Source: Oceanospirillaceae bacterium
Lineage (GTDB): Bacteria > Pseudomonadota > Gammaproteobacteria > Pseudomonadales > Balneatricaceae
Assembly: GCA_003497765.1 (NCBI GenBank)
Contig: DNNY01000200.1
Location: forward strand, 1-7,368
Direction of reading: 5' to 3'
DNA: 7,368 bases
The notes under the pieces: generated by a model
The model's input: only the letters and a program-made list of their open reading frames with translations
Told to the model about the DNA's origin: nothing
The model's database searches: none
In this document: in pieces, positions 1 through 6,163 of the stretch
Layout: each line of letters starts with the position of its first letter
Position numbering within the stretch: the first letter of the stretch is position 1
Program-made: the position numbers and the translations under genes

Positions 1-1
1 G

Positions 2-718
2 TGTTATACAGATAGATCTGATAATTCTTATCTAAGCAACGGCAAGTTGATTATTGAAGCTAAGCAAGAAAGCTTTACTGGGCCTGCTGAACCAGTTGAC
101 TGGAATACTAATCCAGGTAATCGCACCTTACCCTACACCTCGGCGAGACTGCGTACTAAAGATAAAGGCGATTGGAAATATGGTCGCATAGAAGTTAGGG
201 CTAAGTTGCCTTATGGTCAAGGAATTTGGCCTGCTATATGGATGATGCCAACGGATGAAATTTATGGCGGTTGGGCGTCTAGTGGCGAAATTGATATTAT
301 GGAAGCGATCAATTTGAATACCAACTCGGCAAGCCATAATATCCATGGAACCATTCACTTTGGTGGTGAATGGCCAAATAATAGGCATGCTGGTGCCCAC
401 ATCACTCTGCAAGATAGCAATCCTACTACCGAATTCCATACTTACACTATTGATTGGGCTGAGGATAAAATGCGATGGTATGTGGATGGAATTCACTACG
501 GTACTCAAATTGCCAATCATTGGTATACGGATAATCCAATTGGAAGCAGTTTCGCACCTTTTGACCAACGTTTTCATTTGATTTTAAATGTTGCAGTGGG
601 TGGACAATGGCCAGGTAATCCTAATGCTTCTACACAATTTCCACAGACCATGGAAGTTGACTATGTCAGGGTCTATAGCTGTCCTGATAGTCCTAATACA
701 CTGACTAGTTGCCAATAA
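2..718 (+). CDS. GH16 endo-beta-1,3-glucanase (laminarinase-type), 3' part
   Basis: This partial gene is open at the left edge; 238 codons are visible and it ends at TAA 716-718. The protein is a glycoside hydrolase family 16 catalytic domain, expected to cleave internal beta-1,3 (or mixed-linkage) glucan bonds with retention, probably outside the cell. The family signature GEIDIMEA is present: the nucleophile Glu is codon 287-289, the helper Asp 293-295 and the acid/base Glu 302-304. The extra Met (E-I-D-I-M-E) is the beta-bulge form typical of laminarinases rather than lichenases. Further family motifs are YTSARLRT, YGRIEVRAKLP, GIWPAIWMMP, RWYVDG, LILNVAVGGQWPGNP and the closing strand MEVDYVRVYS. 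A short tail with two Cys (SCPDSPNTLTSCQ) follows, with no carbohydrate-binding module after it. The signal peptide and any N-terminal module lie outside the window. Family assignment is firm; the exact substrate is inferred. Confidence 0.95.
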   Translation, partial: CYTDRSDNSYLSNGKLIIEAKQESFTGPAEPVDWNTNPGNRTLPYTSARLRTKDKGDWKYGRIEVRAKLPYGQGIWPAIWMMPTDEIYGGWASSGEIDIMEAINLNTNSASHNIHGTIHFGGEWPNNRHAGAHITLQDSNPTTEFHTYTIDWAEDKMRWYVDGIHYGTQIANHWYTDNPIGSSFAPFDQRFHLILNVAVGGQWPGNPNASTQFPQTMEVDYVRVYSCPDSPNTLTSCQ

Positions 719-763
719 CTTATCTTAATTTATTGGTTGTTTGTGATTATTAATAATGCTTTG

Positions 764-793
764 AAAAGCCGCTTTATTCCTAAGCGGCTTTTT
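764..793 (+). terminator. Rho-independent terminator after the GH16 gene
   Basis: An 11-bp perfect stem (AAAAGCCGCTT at 764-774 pairing with AAGCGGCTTTT at 782-792) encloses a 7-nt loop and runs into a T-rich tract (789-793, then ATTTTA). It lies 45 bp after the GH16 stop codon. The hairpin has a GC core and A/T flanks, so it may also work in reverse, but the genes on both sides run on the + strand. It should separate GH16 transcription from the gsp genes. Confidence 0.9.
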
Positions 794-800
794 ATTTTAG

Positions 801-824
801 ACAAATGAAATCGATTTTATTTGT
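801..824. promoter_or_regulatory. Near-perfect 24-bp palindrome, candidate operator upstream of gspJ
   Basis: Positions 801-824 form a palindrome centred between 812 and 813 with 11 of 12 complementary pairs. The single exception is 807 G against 818 T, which would still pair as G-U in RNA. The arms are ACAAATGAAATC and GATTTTATTTGT. It has no loop and no following T-run, so it looks like a site for a dimeric DNA-binding protein rather than a terminator. It sits 8 bp after the terminator hairpin and 66 bp before the chosen gspJ start, overlapping where the -35 element would lie. I do not recognise the regulator. The region is AT-rich, which raises the chance of coincidental symmetry. Confidence 0.5.
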
Positions 825-843
825 AGGTATTTAATAGTATTAT
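815..843 (+). promoter_or_regulatory. Weak candidate sigma-70 promoter for the gspJ-N operon
   Basis: A promoter is expected here because a terminator precedes the gsp genes. The best -10 candidate is TATTAT at 838-843, one mismatch from TATAAT. The matching -35 position (about 815-820, TTTTAT, 17-bp spacer) is poor and lies inside the 801-824 palindrome, which would suit a regulated promoter. Transcription would begin near 850 and give a leader of about 40 nt. Other AT-rich hexamers nearby are almost as good, so the exact position is uncertain. Confidence 0.25.
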
Positions 844-875
844 TTAAGTAAGATAAGAATAGTTGTTTTTTTCAT

Positions 876-881
876 AAGGTG
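876..881 (+). promoter_or_regulatory. Ribosome binding site that decides the gspJ start
   Basis: AAGGTG at 876-881 lies 9 nt before ATG 891. It supports ATG 891 over the in-frame GTG at 879, which overlaps this site and is preceded only by a T-rich run. Confidence 0.6.
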
Positions 882-890
882 TGGTTTACC

Positions 891-1520
891 ATGCTTAGGG
901 TTGTCACACACTTGCGGCCAAAACAGGCCGGCTTTACACTGCTAGAGGTGCTTATCTCTTTAGCACTGTTTGCTTTGCTATCGGCCCTATTATTCCGTAC
1001 ATTTGGTGACCAAACCAATCTCCAAAGCCGTTTAAGCGAGCAGCAAGAACGCTGGGCTGAAGAATTAAAAGCCTGGCAGCTAATCGAACGTGACCTAACC
1101 CAGTTGGCGCCAAGGCCGGCACGTGATGTGATGGGTGATAGGCAAGCAGCGCTTAAGTTTGGCAATGGTAGCACCTTATCTTTTAGCAGTTTTAGTTGGT
1201 ATACAGGGCAGTTTACTGATGCGAGTCGTCTCCTTAGGGTTAATTATCGTTTAGATCAAGATAAACAATTTCTCTGGCGAGAATCTTGGGTGCATCCTGA
1301 CCGTGTGGCTAGTTCAGTTAAACAGCAGCAATTGCTTATGGAAGGTGTGTCTAATATCAGTATTCGGGCATTAACTAAGGAAGGTCAATGGTTACCTTAT
1401 TGGCCACCTCCAGAGAGCCCTCTAGAGGCCATGCCCAAGGCATTAGAACTTAATATAACTAGTGAAGATTATGGCAAAATAACACGTCTGTTTGGAGTGC
1501 CAGAAGGGGCGAGAGAATGA
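891..1520 (+). CDS. gspJ: Type II secretion minor pseudopilin GspJ
   Basis: GspJ is a minor pseudopilin; with GspI and GspK it forms the tip of the periplasmic T2SS pseudopilus that pushes folded enzymes through the outer-membrane secretin. The 209-aa protein opens with a 14-residue basic leader, then the prepilin peptidase (GspO/PilD) site G|FTLLEVLISLALF with Glu at mature position 5 and the hydrophobic N-terminal helix (about residues 15-36). The globular part has GspJ-like features: an amphipathic helix (ERWAEELKAWQLIERDLTQL), FLWRESW followed by PDR, and LLMEGVSNISIRAL. Start ATG 891 is chosen over GTG 879 for its ribosome site. It overlaps gspK by 4 bp (ATGA). Its usual upstream partner gspI is absent; a terminator and the GH16 gene precede it instead. 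It is therefore the first gene of the visible gsp run. Confidence 0.92.
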   Translation: MLRVVTHLRPKQAGFTLLEVLISLALFALLSALLFRTFGDQTNLQSRLSEQQERWAEELKAWQLIERDLTQLAPRPARDVMGDRQAALKFGNGSTLSFSSFSWYTGQFTDASRLLRVNYRLDQDKQFLWRESWVHPDRVASSVKQQQLLMEGVSNISIRALTKEGQWLPYWPPPESPLEAMPKALELNITSEDYGKITRLFGVPEGARE

Positions 1521-2506
1521 CTTGTATTTGCGCCCACTTAAGCAGTGCAAAATCAGCTTCTTCAATACGTCAATTTGGCTTTGCGGTGGTTATGGTGCTG
1601 GTTGTTATTGCCGTATTAGCATTGCTAATGTCAGCTTTGATGGCACGTAATAGCCAACTGCTACAGCGCAGCATGGGTAAACTTCACCAGTATCAGGCCC
1701 AAGCTTATCTTGTTGGGTCAGAAGCTTGGGCGCAACAAATTCTGCAAGATGATCTATTGCAGAGTAATAATGATACCTTAACTGAGACTTGGGCATTTCC
1801 CGTGCCAATGGTAGCAGTAAATGGTGGGGAAGTAAGTGGCTATATGATTGATTTAAGTGGTCGCTTTAATATCAACAATTTAGTGGTTGATGATGAGCCA
1901 GATCCAATTTGGGTGGCCGTATTTAGGGCATTACTTGATCGTGCAGGGGCTTCCCCAGATTTGGTATGGTCTGTTGTTGATTGGTTGGATGCAGATTCTG
2001 AGGCACATAATGGTGGTCTTGAAGATGCTATCTATTATACTGCGGAGCAGCCTTATCGCGTTGCTAATGGTCAGCTAGTGGATATTTCCGAACTAAATTT
2101 AATTAAGGGATTTAGTAAGGAGCTGGTTTGGCAATTAAGACCCTACTTAAGTGCCTTGCCAGAAACTGTAAAAATTAATGTTAATACGGCACCTGAGCCT
2201 GTTCTAGAGGCCATTGTAAATGTTTGGGACAAACCAAATTGGGATGCCAGTAGCTTGCGACAAGAAAGGCCCTGGTTAAAGCTTGAAGACTCACCTTTAT
2301 CTGCAGGTGGGTCTGATGAAAATCCAGAGCAGCCAGATAAGCTTTATGCTGGTAATATGGACAATTATTTAAGTGTCAAAAGCGATTTCTTCCTGCTAGA
2401 TGCTAGTGCCAGGGTAAGCGAACAATATAGTCGAGTACAAATTACCTTAGGACGCACAAATAATAAGGTTATGGTATTGTCCAGAATAGGGTTGCCGGGT
2501 AACTAG
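1517..2506 (+). CDS. gspK: Type II secretion minor pseudopilin GspK
   Basis: GspK is the largest minor pseudopilin and caps the pseudopilus tip in a complex with GspI and GspJ. The 329-aa protein has a 21-residue leader ending RQFG and a predicted prepilin cleavage G21|F22, followed by a hydrophobic helix (about 22-43). As is usual for GspK, mature position 5 is not Glu (here Met). Hallmarks follow in order: DLSGRFNINNL, DWLDADSEAHNGGLEDAIYY, PYRVANGQLVDISELNLIKGF, then YLSALPETVKINVNTAPEPVLEA (written here as separate stretches: YLSALPETVK, INVNTAPEPVL), and near the C-terminus YLSVKSDFFLLDASARV. The start at ATG 1517 overlaps the gspJ stop (ATGA), with a purine-rich GAAGGGG at 1503-1509 as ribosome site, indicating coupled translation. 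The length is normal for the family. Confidence 0.95.
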   Translation: MTCICAHLSSAKSASSIRQFGFAVVMVLVVIAVLALLMSALMARNSQLLQRSMGKLHQYQAQAYLVGSEAWAQQILQDDLLQSNNDTLTETWAFPVPMVAVNGGEVSGYMIDLSGRFNINNLVVDDEPDPIWVAVFRALLDRAGASPDLVWSVVDWLDADSEAHNGGLEDAIYYTAEQPYRVANGQLVDISELNLIKGFSKELVWQLRPYLSALPETVKINVNTAPEPVLEAIVNVWDKPNWDASSLRQERPWLKLEDSPLSAGGSDENPEQPDKLYAGNMDNYLSVKSDFFLLDASARVSEQYSRVQITLGRTNNKVMVLSRIGLPGN

Positions 2507-2522
2507 TGATGAGTTTTAAAAT

Positions 2523-3896
2523 ATGACAAGGTGGCATAAAACAGCTGTGAAAAATACCAAATCTAGGGAGCAAATCCTTTACATAATGGACTTTGGTGGC
2601 GCCGATAAAGTCGAAAATGTTGATATGTATGTTTGCTGGGCAGCTGGTAATAAGCAACAGGTGCATGCGCAAGGCTATGGAAGCTTAGCCCAGGCGGCAG
2701 CAGAATTAGATACCTCTGCGCCCATTGTACTGGTCTTACCTGCGAGTAATGGTTTGTTAACGCAAGTTAATATTCCATCCAAAAACCAGAGCCAACGCCG
2801 AGCTGCTTTGCCATTTAAGTTACAAAGCCAAGTAATTGATAATATTGAGGACTGGCAGTTAGCTTGGGGTAATCAAACGACTTCGACAATGTTACAAGTA
2901 GCAGGGTATCCCCAGGCATTATTGCAATCATTAGTAGGTGCCGTGTTAAGTTATCACTTTCGAATTAAACAGATAGTACTCGATGCACAACTATTACCGT
3001 CTTTACCCAATAGCTGGACACTGTTAACCACTGATAATTTTTGTTTGCTTAATGATGGACAAGGTAATGCTTACCGCTTTGATCAAGGGCTAGCCCAGGC
3101 TATACAAACGCAAATTATTGCCGAACAGGGACTGCCGGAATCAATCAAAATTTATGGTTTAGCAGCGACAGAGATTGAAAATGAATGGTTGTTTGCAGCT
3201 ACCAATGAGGTAGACAAAACCATTGTAAATTCAGCTAGTGATCAAGATATAGCTAGCCTTATGTTGGCATTTTATCACCCAAACCAAGTAATTTCCTTAC
3301 TCCCGACGCAAACTATTTGGCAACATATTGAGACCAGTGTTAAGGGTAAAGCAGGGTCATTAGTGTTATGGTTAGGTGTGATCTTATTATGTTTATCTGG
3401 ATTATTGTTTATCAACAATATTCAGCTGCAAAAACAGCAAAAATCCCTTGATGCTACATTTAAATCACTATCCCAATCTATCCAACAACAATTACCAGAA
3501 AAAGCGGATAGAGGTGGTATAAATGGGCAATTAATGACCCGTTTGGCAGACTTAAGTATGCTTAATAATTTGCCATCAGCGCCACCCCTTTTGCCTTTGT
3601 TAAATGCATGGGCCGAAATACAATCAAAATATCAGTTATTAAATAACGCAAAGTTAACTGCAGTTGATTTTGATCAACAGACGCTGCGGGTATTTTGGCA
3701 GGCCTCTAATGTTAAACTTTCTCGTCAGTATCTCCAAAATGCTCTGGCCAATTCCAACCAAACTATGCAGCTGGCGGTTAAGGAGATTAATGACGGTTCA
3801 CGCTTTAGTGCATTGCAAGCTGTTGCTAAACAAGACCAACAACATGTATTGGCTCTAGAGTTAAGTTGGCTGGCAGCTCAAGGAGGCAATCAATGA
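2523..3896 (+). CDS. gspL: Type II secretion inner-membrane platform protein GspL
   Basis: GspL is a bitopic inner-membrane protein whose cytoplasmic actin-like domain recruits the GspE ATPase and whose periplasmic domain pairs with GspM. In this 457-aa protein, residues about 17-270 form the cytoplasmic domain (ILYIMDFGG, then IVLVLPASNGLLTQVNIP and RRAALPFKLQSQV, matching the family's VLVPA..vLlt.v.lP and ALPF.LE patterns). One membrane helix spans about 278-298 (SLVLWLGVILLCLSGLLF). A coiled segment and a small ferredoxin-like periplasmic domain follow. The NLLQG-type motif normally found just before the helix is degenerate here (VISLLPTQ). Start ATG 2523 has only a weak ribosome site (TGATGAG, 2507-2513). 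GTG 2547 is a possible alternative, while ATG 2586 would remove the first beta strand. The gap after gspK is 16 bp and the gene overlaps gspM by 4 bp. Confidence 0.92.
   Translation: MTRWHKTAVKNTKSREQILYIMDFGGADKVENVDMYVCWAAGNKQQVHAQGYGSLAQAAAELDTSAPIVLVLPASNGLLTQVNIPSKNQSQRRAALPFKLQSQVIDNIEDWQLAWGNQTTSTMLQVAGYPQALLQSLVGAVLSYHFRIKQIVLDAQLLPSLPNSWTLLTTDNFCLLNDGQGNAYRFDQGLAQAIQTQIIAEQGLPESIKIYGLAATEIENEWLFAATNEVDKTIVNSASDQDIASLMLAFYHPNQVISLLPTQTIWQHIETSVKGKAGSLVLWLGVILLCLSGLLFINNIQLQKQQKSLDATFKSLSQSIQQQLPEKADRGGINGQLMTRLADLSMLNNLPSAPPLLPLLNAWAEIQSKYQLLNNAKLTAVDFDQQTLRVFWQASNVKLSRQYLQNALANSNQTMQLAVKEINDGSRFSALQAVAKQDQQHVLALELSWLAAQGGNQ
3881..3886 (+). promoter_or_regulatory. Strong ribosome binding site for gspM
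   Basis: AGGAGG at 3881-3886 lies 6 nt before ATG 3893, inside the last codons of gspL. It fixes the gspM start at 3893 rather than at the upstream in-frame TTG 3866. Confidence 0.8.
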
Positions 3897-4354
3897 ACAA
3901 GGACACAGGTGCTTTAAGAGTTCTGCTACCGCTCTTGGCTTTGGTGTTATTAGTTGCCGTCTGGATGCAATTTTCTGAAACACAAGAACGCAACGCAAAG
4001 TTACAACAAAGCCAGTCACAATTGCAGCAACTGCAACAAAGTATTTTGCGCTATAACAACTTACAGGGTAATGCTAGAAAAAATTGGCAAGTATTTGGCT
4101 CTAATCAAGAGCTAGTGGCTTGGTTAAAACAAAATCTGGCAAGCAATAGTCCGATTAAAGGCAGCGTTAAGGAAGCTGATGGTCAAGTTAGCATTAAGTT
4201 GACCAAGGTGCCTTTTAGCCAACTAATTCAATGGCTGCAATATCTCCAAGTCACTAGTAATGTGCAAGTTATCAACATCTCATTAACAGCCACTAGTGAA
4301 AGCGCCGTGGTAGATGGACTGCTGCAGTTTGGTTTGCGGTTTCCAAGTAACTAG
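3893..4354 (+). CDS. gspM: Type II secretion inner-membrane platform protein GspM
   Basis: GspM is a small bitopic inner-membrane protein that stabilises GspL and helps assemble the T2SS platform. The 153-aa product has a short cytoplasmic N-terminus, one membrane helix (about residues 8-25, LRVLLPLLALVLLVAVWM), a Gln-rich predicted coiled coil (about 29-55) and a periplasmic ferredoxin-like domain. That domain contains QVSIKLTKVPFSQLIQWLQYL, here read as the family pattern V-x-l-x-x-V-P-F-x-x-L-I-x-W-L, and closes with GLLQFGLRF. Translation starts at ATG 3893, overlapping the gspL stop (ATGA) behind an AGGAGG site. Sequence conservation in this family is low; the call rests on topology, size, the domain pattern and the position between gspL and gspN. 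Confidence 0.9.
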   Translation: MNKDTGALRVLLPLLALVLLVAVWMQFSETQERNAKLQQSQSQLQQLQQSILRYNNLQGNARKNWQVFGSNQELVAWLKQNLASNSPIKGSVKEADGQVSIKLTKVPFSQLIQWLQYLQVTSNVQVINISLTATSESAVVDGLLQFGLRFPSN

Positions 4355-4363
4355 GATTAGGGT

Positions 4364-5185
4364 ATGGCCAAAGGTATTGGAAAGATAAGTGGCTTGTTTG
4401 TATTGTTGACGCTTTTGGCGTTGATCGTATTTATGCCCGGACGCTTTGTTCTGCAATATTTGCCTGTGCAAGGTTTAAATTATACTCAGGCATACATTAC
4501 CGGTCCTTGGTGGCGAGCAAATCTGCAATATACCCATTATCTGGGGCTGCCAGTAGAGAAATTGTCATTAACTTGGGCACCTAAAATTTTTGCAGGGCAA
4601 TGGCTAAGTTTTAATACCGTGATGAAATCACCTTTTATATCAGCCCAAGGTCAGATGTATATCCCTGTGTTTCATGGTGGTATGGAATTTACTGATTTAA
4701 GTGTAGACATCAATCTGTCCCATATGCCTAAAGAACTTATACCAGTGCAAGACCTTCCCAGAATATCTGGGCGTATGCATGGTAAGATACCAGCTATAGT
4801 CTTTTTGGAGCAGCAACAGAAGGGTTTTCCACCCAACATTGCGGTGCCGCAAGGAGCTAATATTGATGTTGATTTATTGGCTATGGCGTTTGCCGATAAT
4901 GTTGGACATTTAACCATGACGCCTCTCTTGCTTGATGGTAAATTGGAACTAGCTAGTAACGAGACTGCTGAGGTTGCAGAAGAAATGTTTGTGTTAAATA
5001 TAAATTTCCCCAACCCACCCATGCAAGTGGATGGTAGCCTGACCCTGCAAAAAACCAGCTGGCGTACTGACCTAAAGGTACAACCTGCAGCTGAAATACC
5101 AGCTCAGCTTAAGGGTTTATTGTCACTTATTGCTACCTCTAAACAGGGCGAAAGTTATCTATTGCAACGTGAGGGTAGACTGTGA
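4364..5185 (+). CDS. gspN: Type II secretion protein GspN
   Basis: GspN is an accessory T2SS protein present in only some systems; it is anchored in the inner membrane, has a periplasmic body, and its role is not well defined. The 273-aa protein has one N-terminal membrane helix (about residues 8-24, ISGLFVLLTLLALIVFM) followed by PGRFVLQYLP, a usual start of the GspN periplasmic part. Beta-rich sequence follows: KLSLTWAPKIFAGQWLSF in the first half, and near the end GSLTLQKTSWRTDLKV, PAQLKGLLSLIA and YLLQREGRL, matching the family's C-terminal pattern. It begins 9 bp after gspM with GGATTAGGG as ribosome site and shares GTGA (5182-5185) with the next gene. The length is slightly above the common 250 aa. 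Confidence 0.85.
   Translation: MAKGIGKISGLFVLLTLLALIVFMPGRFVLQYLPVQGLNYTQAYITGPWWRANLQYTHYLGLPVEKLSLTWAPKIFAGQWLSFNTVMKSPFISAQGQMYIPVFHGGMEFTDLSVDINLSHMPKELIPVQDLPRISGRMHGKIPAIVFLEQQQKGFPPNIAVPQGANIDVDLLAMAFADNVGHLTMTPLLLDGKLELASNETAEVAEEMFVLNINFPNPPMQVDGSLTLQKTSWRTDLKVQPAAEIPAQLKGLLSLIATSKQGESYLLQREGRL
5171..5175 (+). promoter_or_regulatory. Ribosome binding site for the barrel protein
   Basis: GAGGG at 5171-5175 lies 6 nt before GTG 5182, within the last codons of gspN. It supports the GTG start overlapping the gspN stop, and hence translational coupling. Confidence 0.65.
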
Positions 5186-6099
5186 GATTGTTATTAGTCA
5201 GTTTATTCACATGGGCAGTTGTTGTTAGTGCTCCTGCCGTAGCAGTTGAAGCATGGCAATATAAGCTCGATTTTGGTTATGGTACGCGCACGGATAATCT
5301 TAATCTTGCTATTGATGGCTTGTTGACTGCTCCATTAGCTGGTGAAACTACCAAGCTAACTAAGCAAGACGTCGATATTCATGAATTGCGTCTTGGCTAT
5401 CGCTTTGTGGGTGATCATGGTTGGTATGTTAAGGGTTATTATGACCATGGTTGGGTTTACTCTGGTCAAGCTCAACACACCAGTGCTAGTAATGCTTCGC
5501 CCAGTGACCTATGGTCTAGGTTAGAACATGGCAGTGTTCGCGGTAGCACTCGGGATAGTAGTTTTGCGATTGGTCATCAATGGCGTTGGCAAGAGCAGGT
5601 AGCTATTACACCTTTAGTCGGTTACTCCCGCCATGCTCAACATCTTCGATTACCCAATGCCAATCAAACAATATGTCAAGGGGCAGGCTCTCAAGTATGC
5701 ATGCTTAATCAAGGCCAGAGTGTTGATGATATTGGTCATTGGCAGAGTCAGTTTAGTGGCCCTTGGATCGGCCTAGATGCTCGCCTACACAGTGGTAAAT
5801 TGACCCTACTGCTAGAATGGGAACAGCATTTGGCACATTATAATGCTTCGCTGGATTGGCAGGGGAGTCAAGAGCTATCTAATATTGACCCAATTACACA
5901 ATCAGGAGATGGCTCTGGTGAGCGCTTTGGTATCGGGATTTCTTATTGGTTATCGGATAGTTACCTAAACTTACACTACAATACTATGCACATGAAAATT
6001 AAAAATGGTCAGCATAGTATTAGTAACCAAGCACAAAATATAGTAGAAGGTAACTGGCGCAGTCAGGTCTTTAGTATCAGTTATACTTCATTGTTCTGA
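5182..6099 (+). CDS. Outer-membrane beta-barrel protein, omptin-like/Pom-like, apparently non-catalytic
   Basis: This 305-aa protein is predicted to be an outer-membrane barrel. It has a signal peptide (residues 1 to about 21, MRLLLVSLFTWAVVVSAPAVA), many alternating amphipathic strands and a C-terminal strand ending in Phe (FSISYTSLF), as expected for BAM-assembled proteins. Size and strand layout recall omptins (OmpT, Pla) and the Pom-type (Protochlamydia outer membrane protein) family: ITPLVGYSRHAQHLRL, a long loop, then QFSGPWIGLDARLHSGKLTL, like OmpT's MPYIGLTGSYRYEDFEL. The omptin active site (Asp83/Asp85 and Asp210/His212 in OmpT) has no clear counterpart: the second loop has only SPSDLW and the fourth NASLDWQ, with no D-x-H. 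Cys165 and Cys173 lie in a predicted external loop. GTG 5182 overlaps the gspN stop with a good ribosome site, so it is probably made with the secretion genes. The barrel call is strong; the family call is from memory of motifs and moderate; the function is unknown. Confidence 0.7.
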   Translation: MRLLLVSLFTWAVVVSAPAVAVEAWQYKLDFGYGTRTDNLNLAIDGLLTAPLAGETTKLTKQDVDIHELRLGYRFVGDHGWYVKGYYDHGWVYSGQAQHTSASNASPSDLWSRLEHGSVRGSTRDSSFAIGHQWRWQEQVAITPLVGYSRHAQHLRLPNANQTICQGAGSQVCMLNQGQSVDDIGHWQSQFSGPWIGLDARLHSGKLTLLLEWEQHLAHYNASLDWQGSQELSNIDPITQSGDGSGERFGIGISYWLSDSYLNLHYNTMHMKIKNGQHSISNQAQNIVEGNWRSQVFSISYTSLF

Positions 6100-6150
6100 T
6101 AAACCTTATCATTGTTCTTCCTCTAGCCCAGCATTGGATAGGTTTTATCA
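6097..6150 (+). terminator. Long imperfect inverted repeat after the barrel gene, possible weak terminator
   Basis: TGATAAACCTTATC (6097-6110, starting at the stop codon) can pair with GATAGGTTTTATCA (6137-6150) over 14 positions with one C-T mismatch and one G-U pair, enclosing a 26-nt loop. No T-run follows, so it is not a standard rho-independent terminator. It could be a 3' mRNA stabilising hairpin or a rho-dependent end. It is the only candidate for ending the gsp transcript before the MFS gene. Confidence 0.3.
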
Positions 6151-6163
6151 GTTGCTTGATTGC

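Noticed and set aside
128..577. Minus-strand open frame of 149 codons
   Set aside because: It lies wholly inside the GH16 coding region, has no recognisable domain, and the + strand protein is conserved with all catalytic residues.
47..718. TTG 47 as the start of the GH16 gene
   Set aside because: The frame stays open to the left edge (CYTDRSDNSYLSNGK) and that upstream part matches the GH16 fold, so the gene is truncated by the window.
746..757. 12-bp palindrome ATTATTAATAAT after the GH16 gene
   Set aside because: It consists only of A and T in an AT-rich spacer before the terminator, so chance is the simplest explanation.
879..890. GTG 879 as the gspJ start
   Set aside because: It has no ribosome site and overlaps AAGGTG, which is well placed for ATG 891.
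872..1174. Minus-strand open frame of 100 codons
   Set aside because: It is a shadow of gspJ; the + strand frame carries the clear prepilin signature.
2509..2526. Five-codon ATG-to-TGA frame between gspK and gspL
   Set aside because: It is too short to judge. It could in principle be a leader coupling gspK and gspL, but nothing beyond its position supports that.
3866..3892. Upstream TTG start for gspM
   Set aside because: AGGAGG at 3881-3886 with 6-nt spacing points to ATG 3893, and the extra residues would put charge before the membrane anchor without family support.
4672..5022. Minus-strand open frame of 116 codons
   Set aside because: It is antisense to gspN, with no recognisable domain and no separate regulatory signals.
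5182..6099. Calling the barrel protein an active omptin protease
   Set aside because: The required Asp pair and Asp-x-His pair of omptins are not seen in the corresponding loops.
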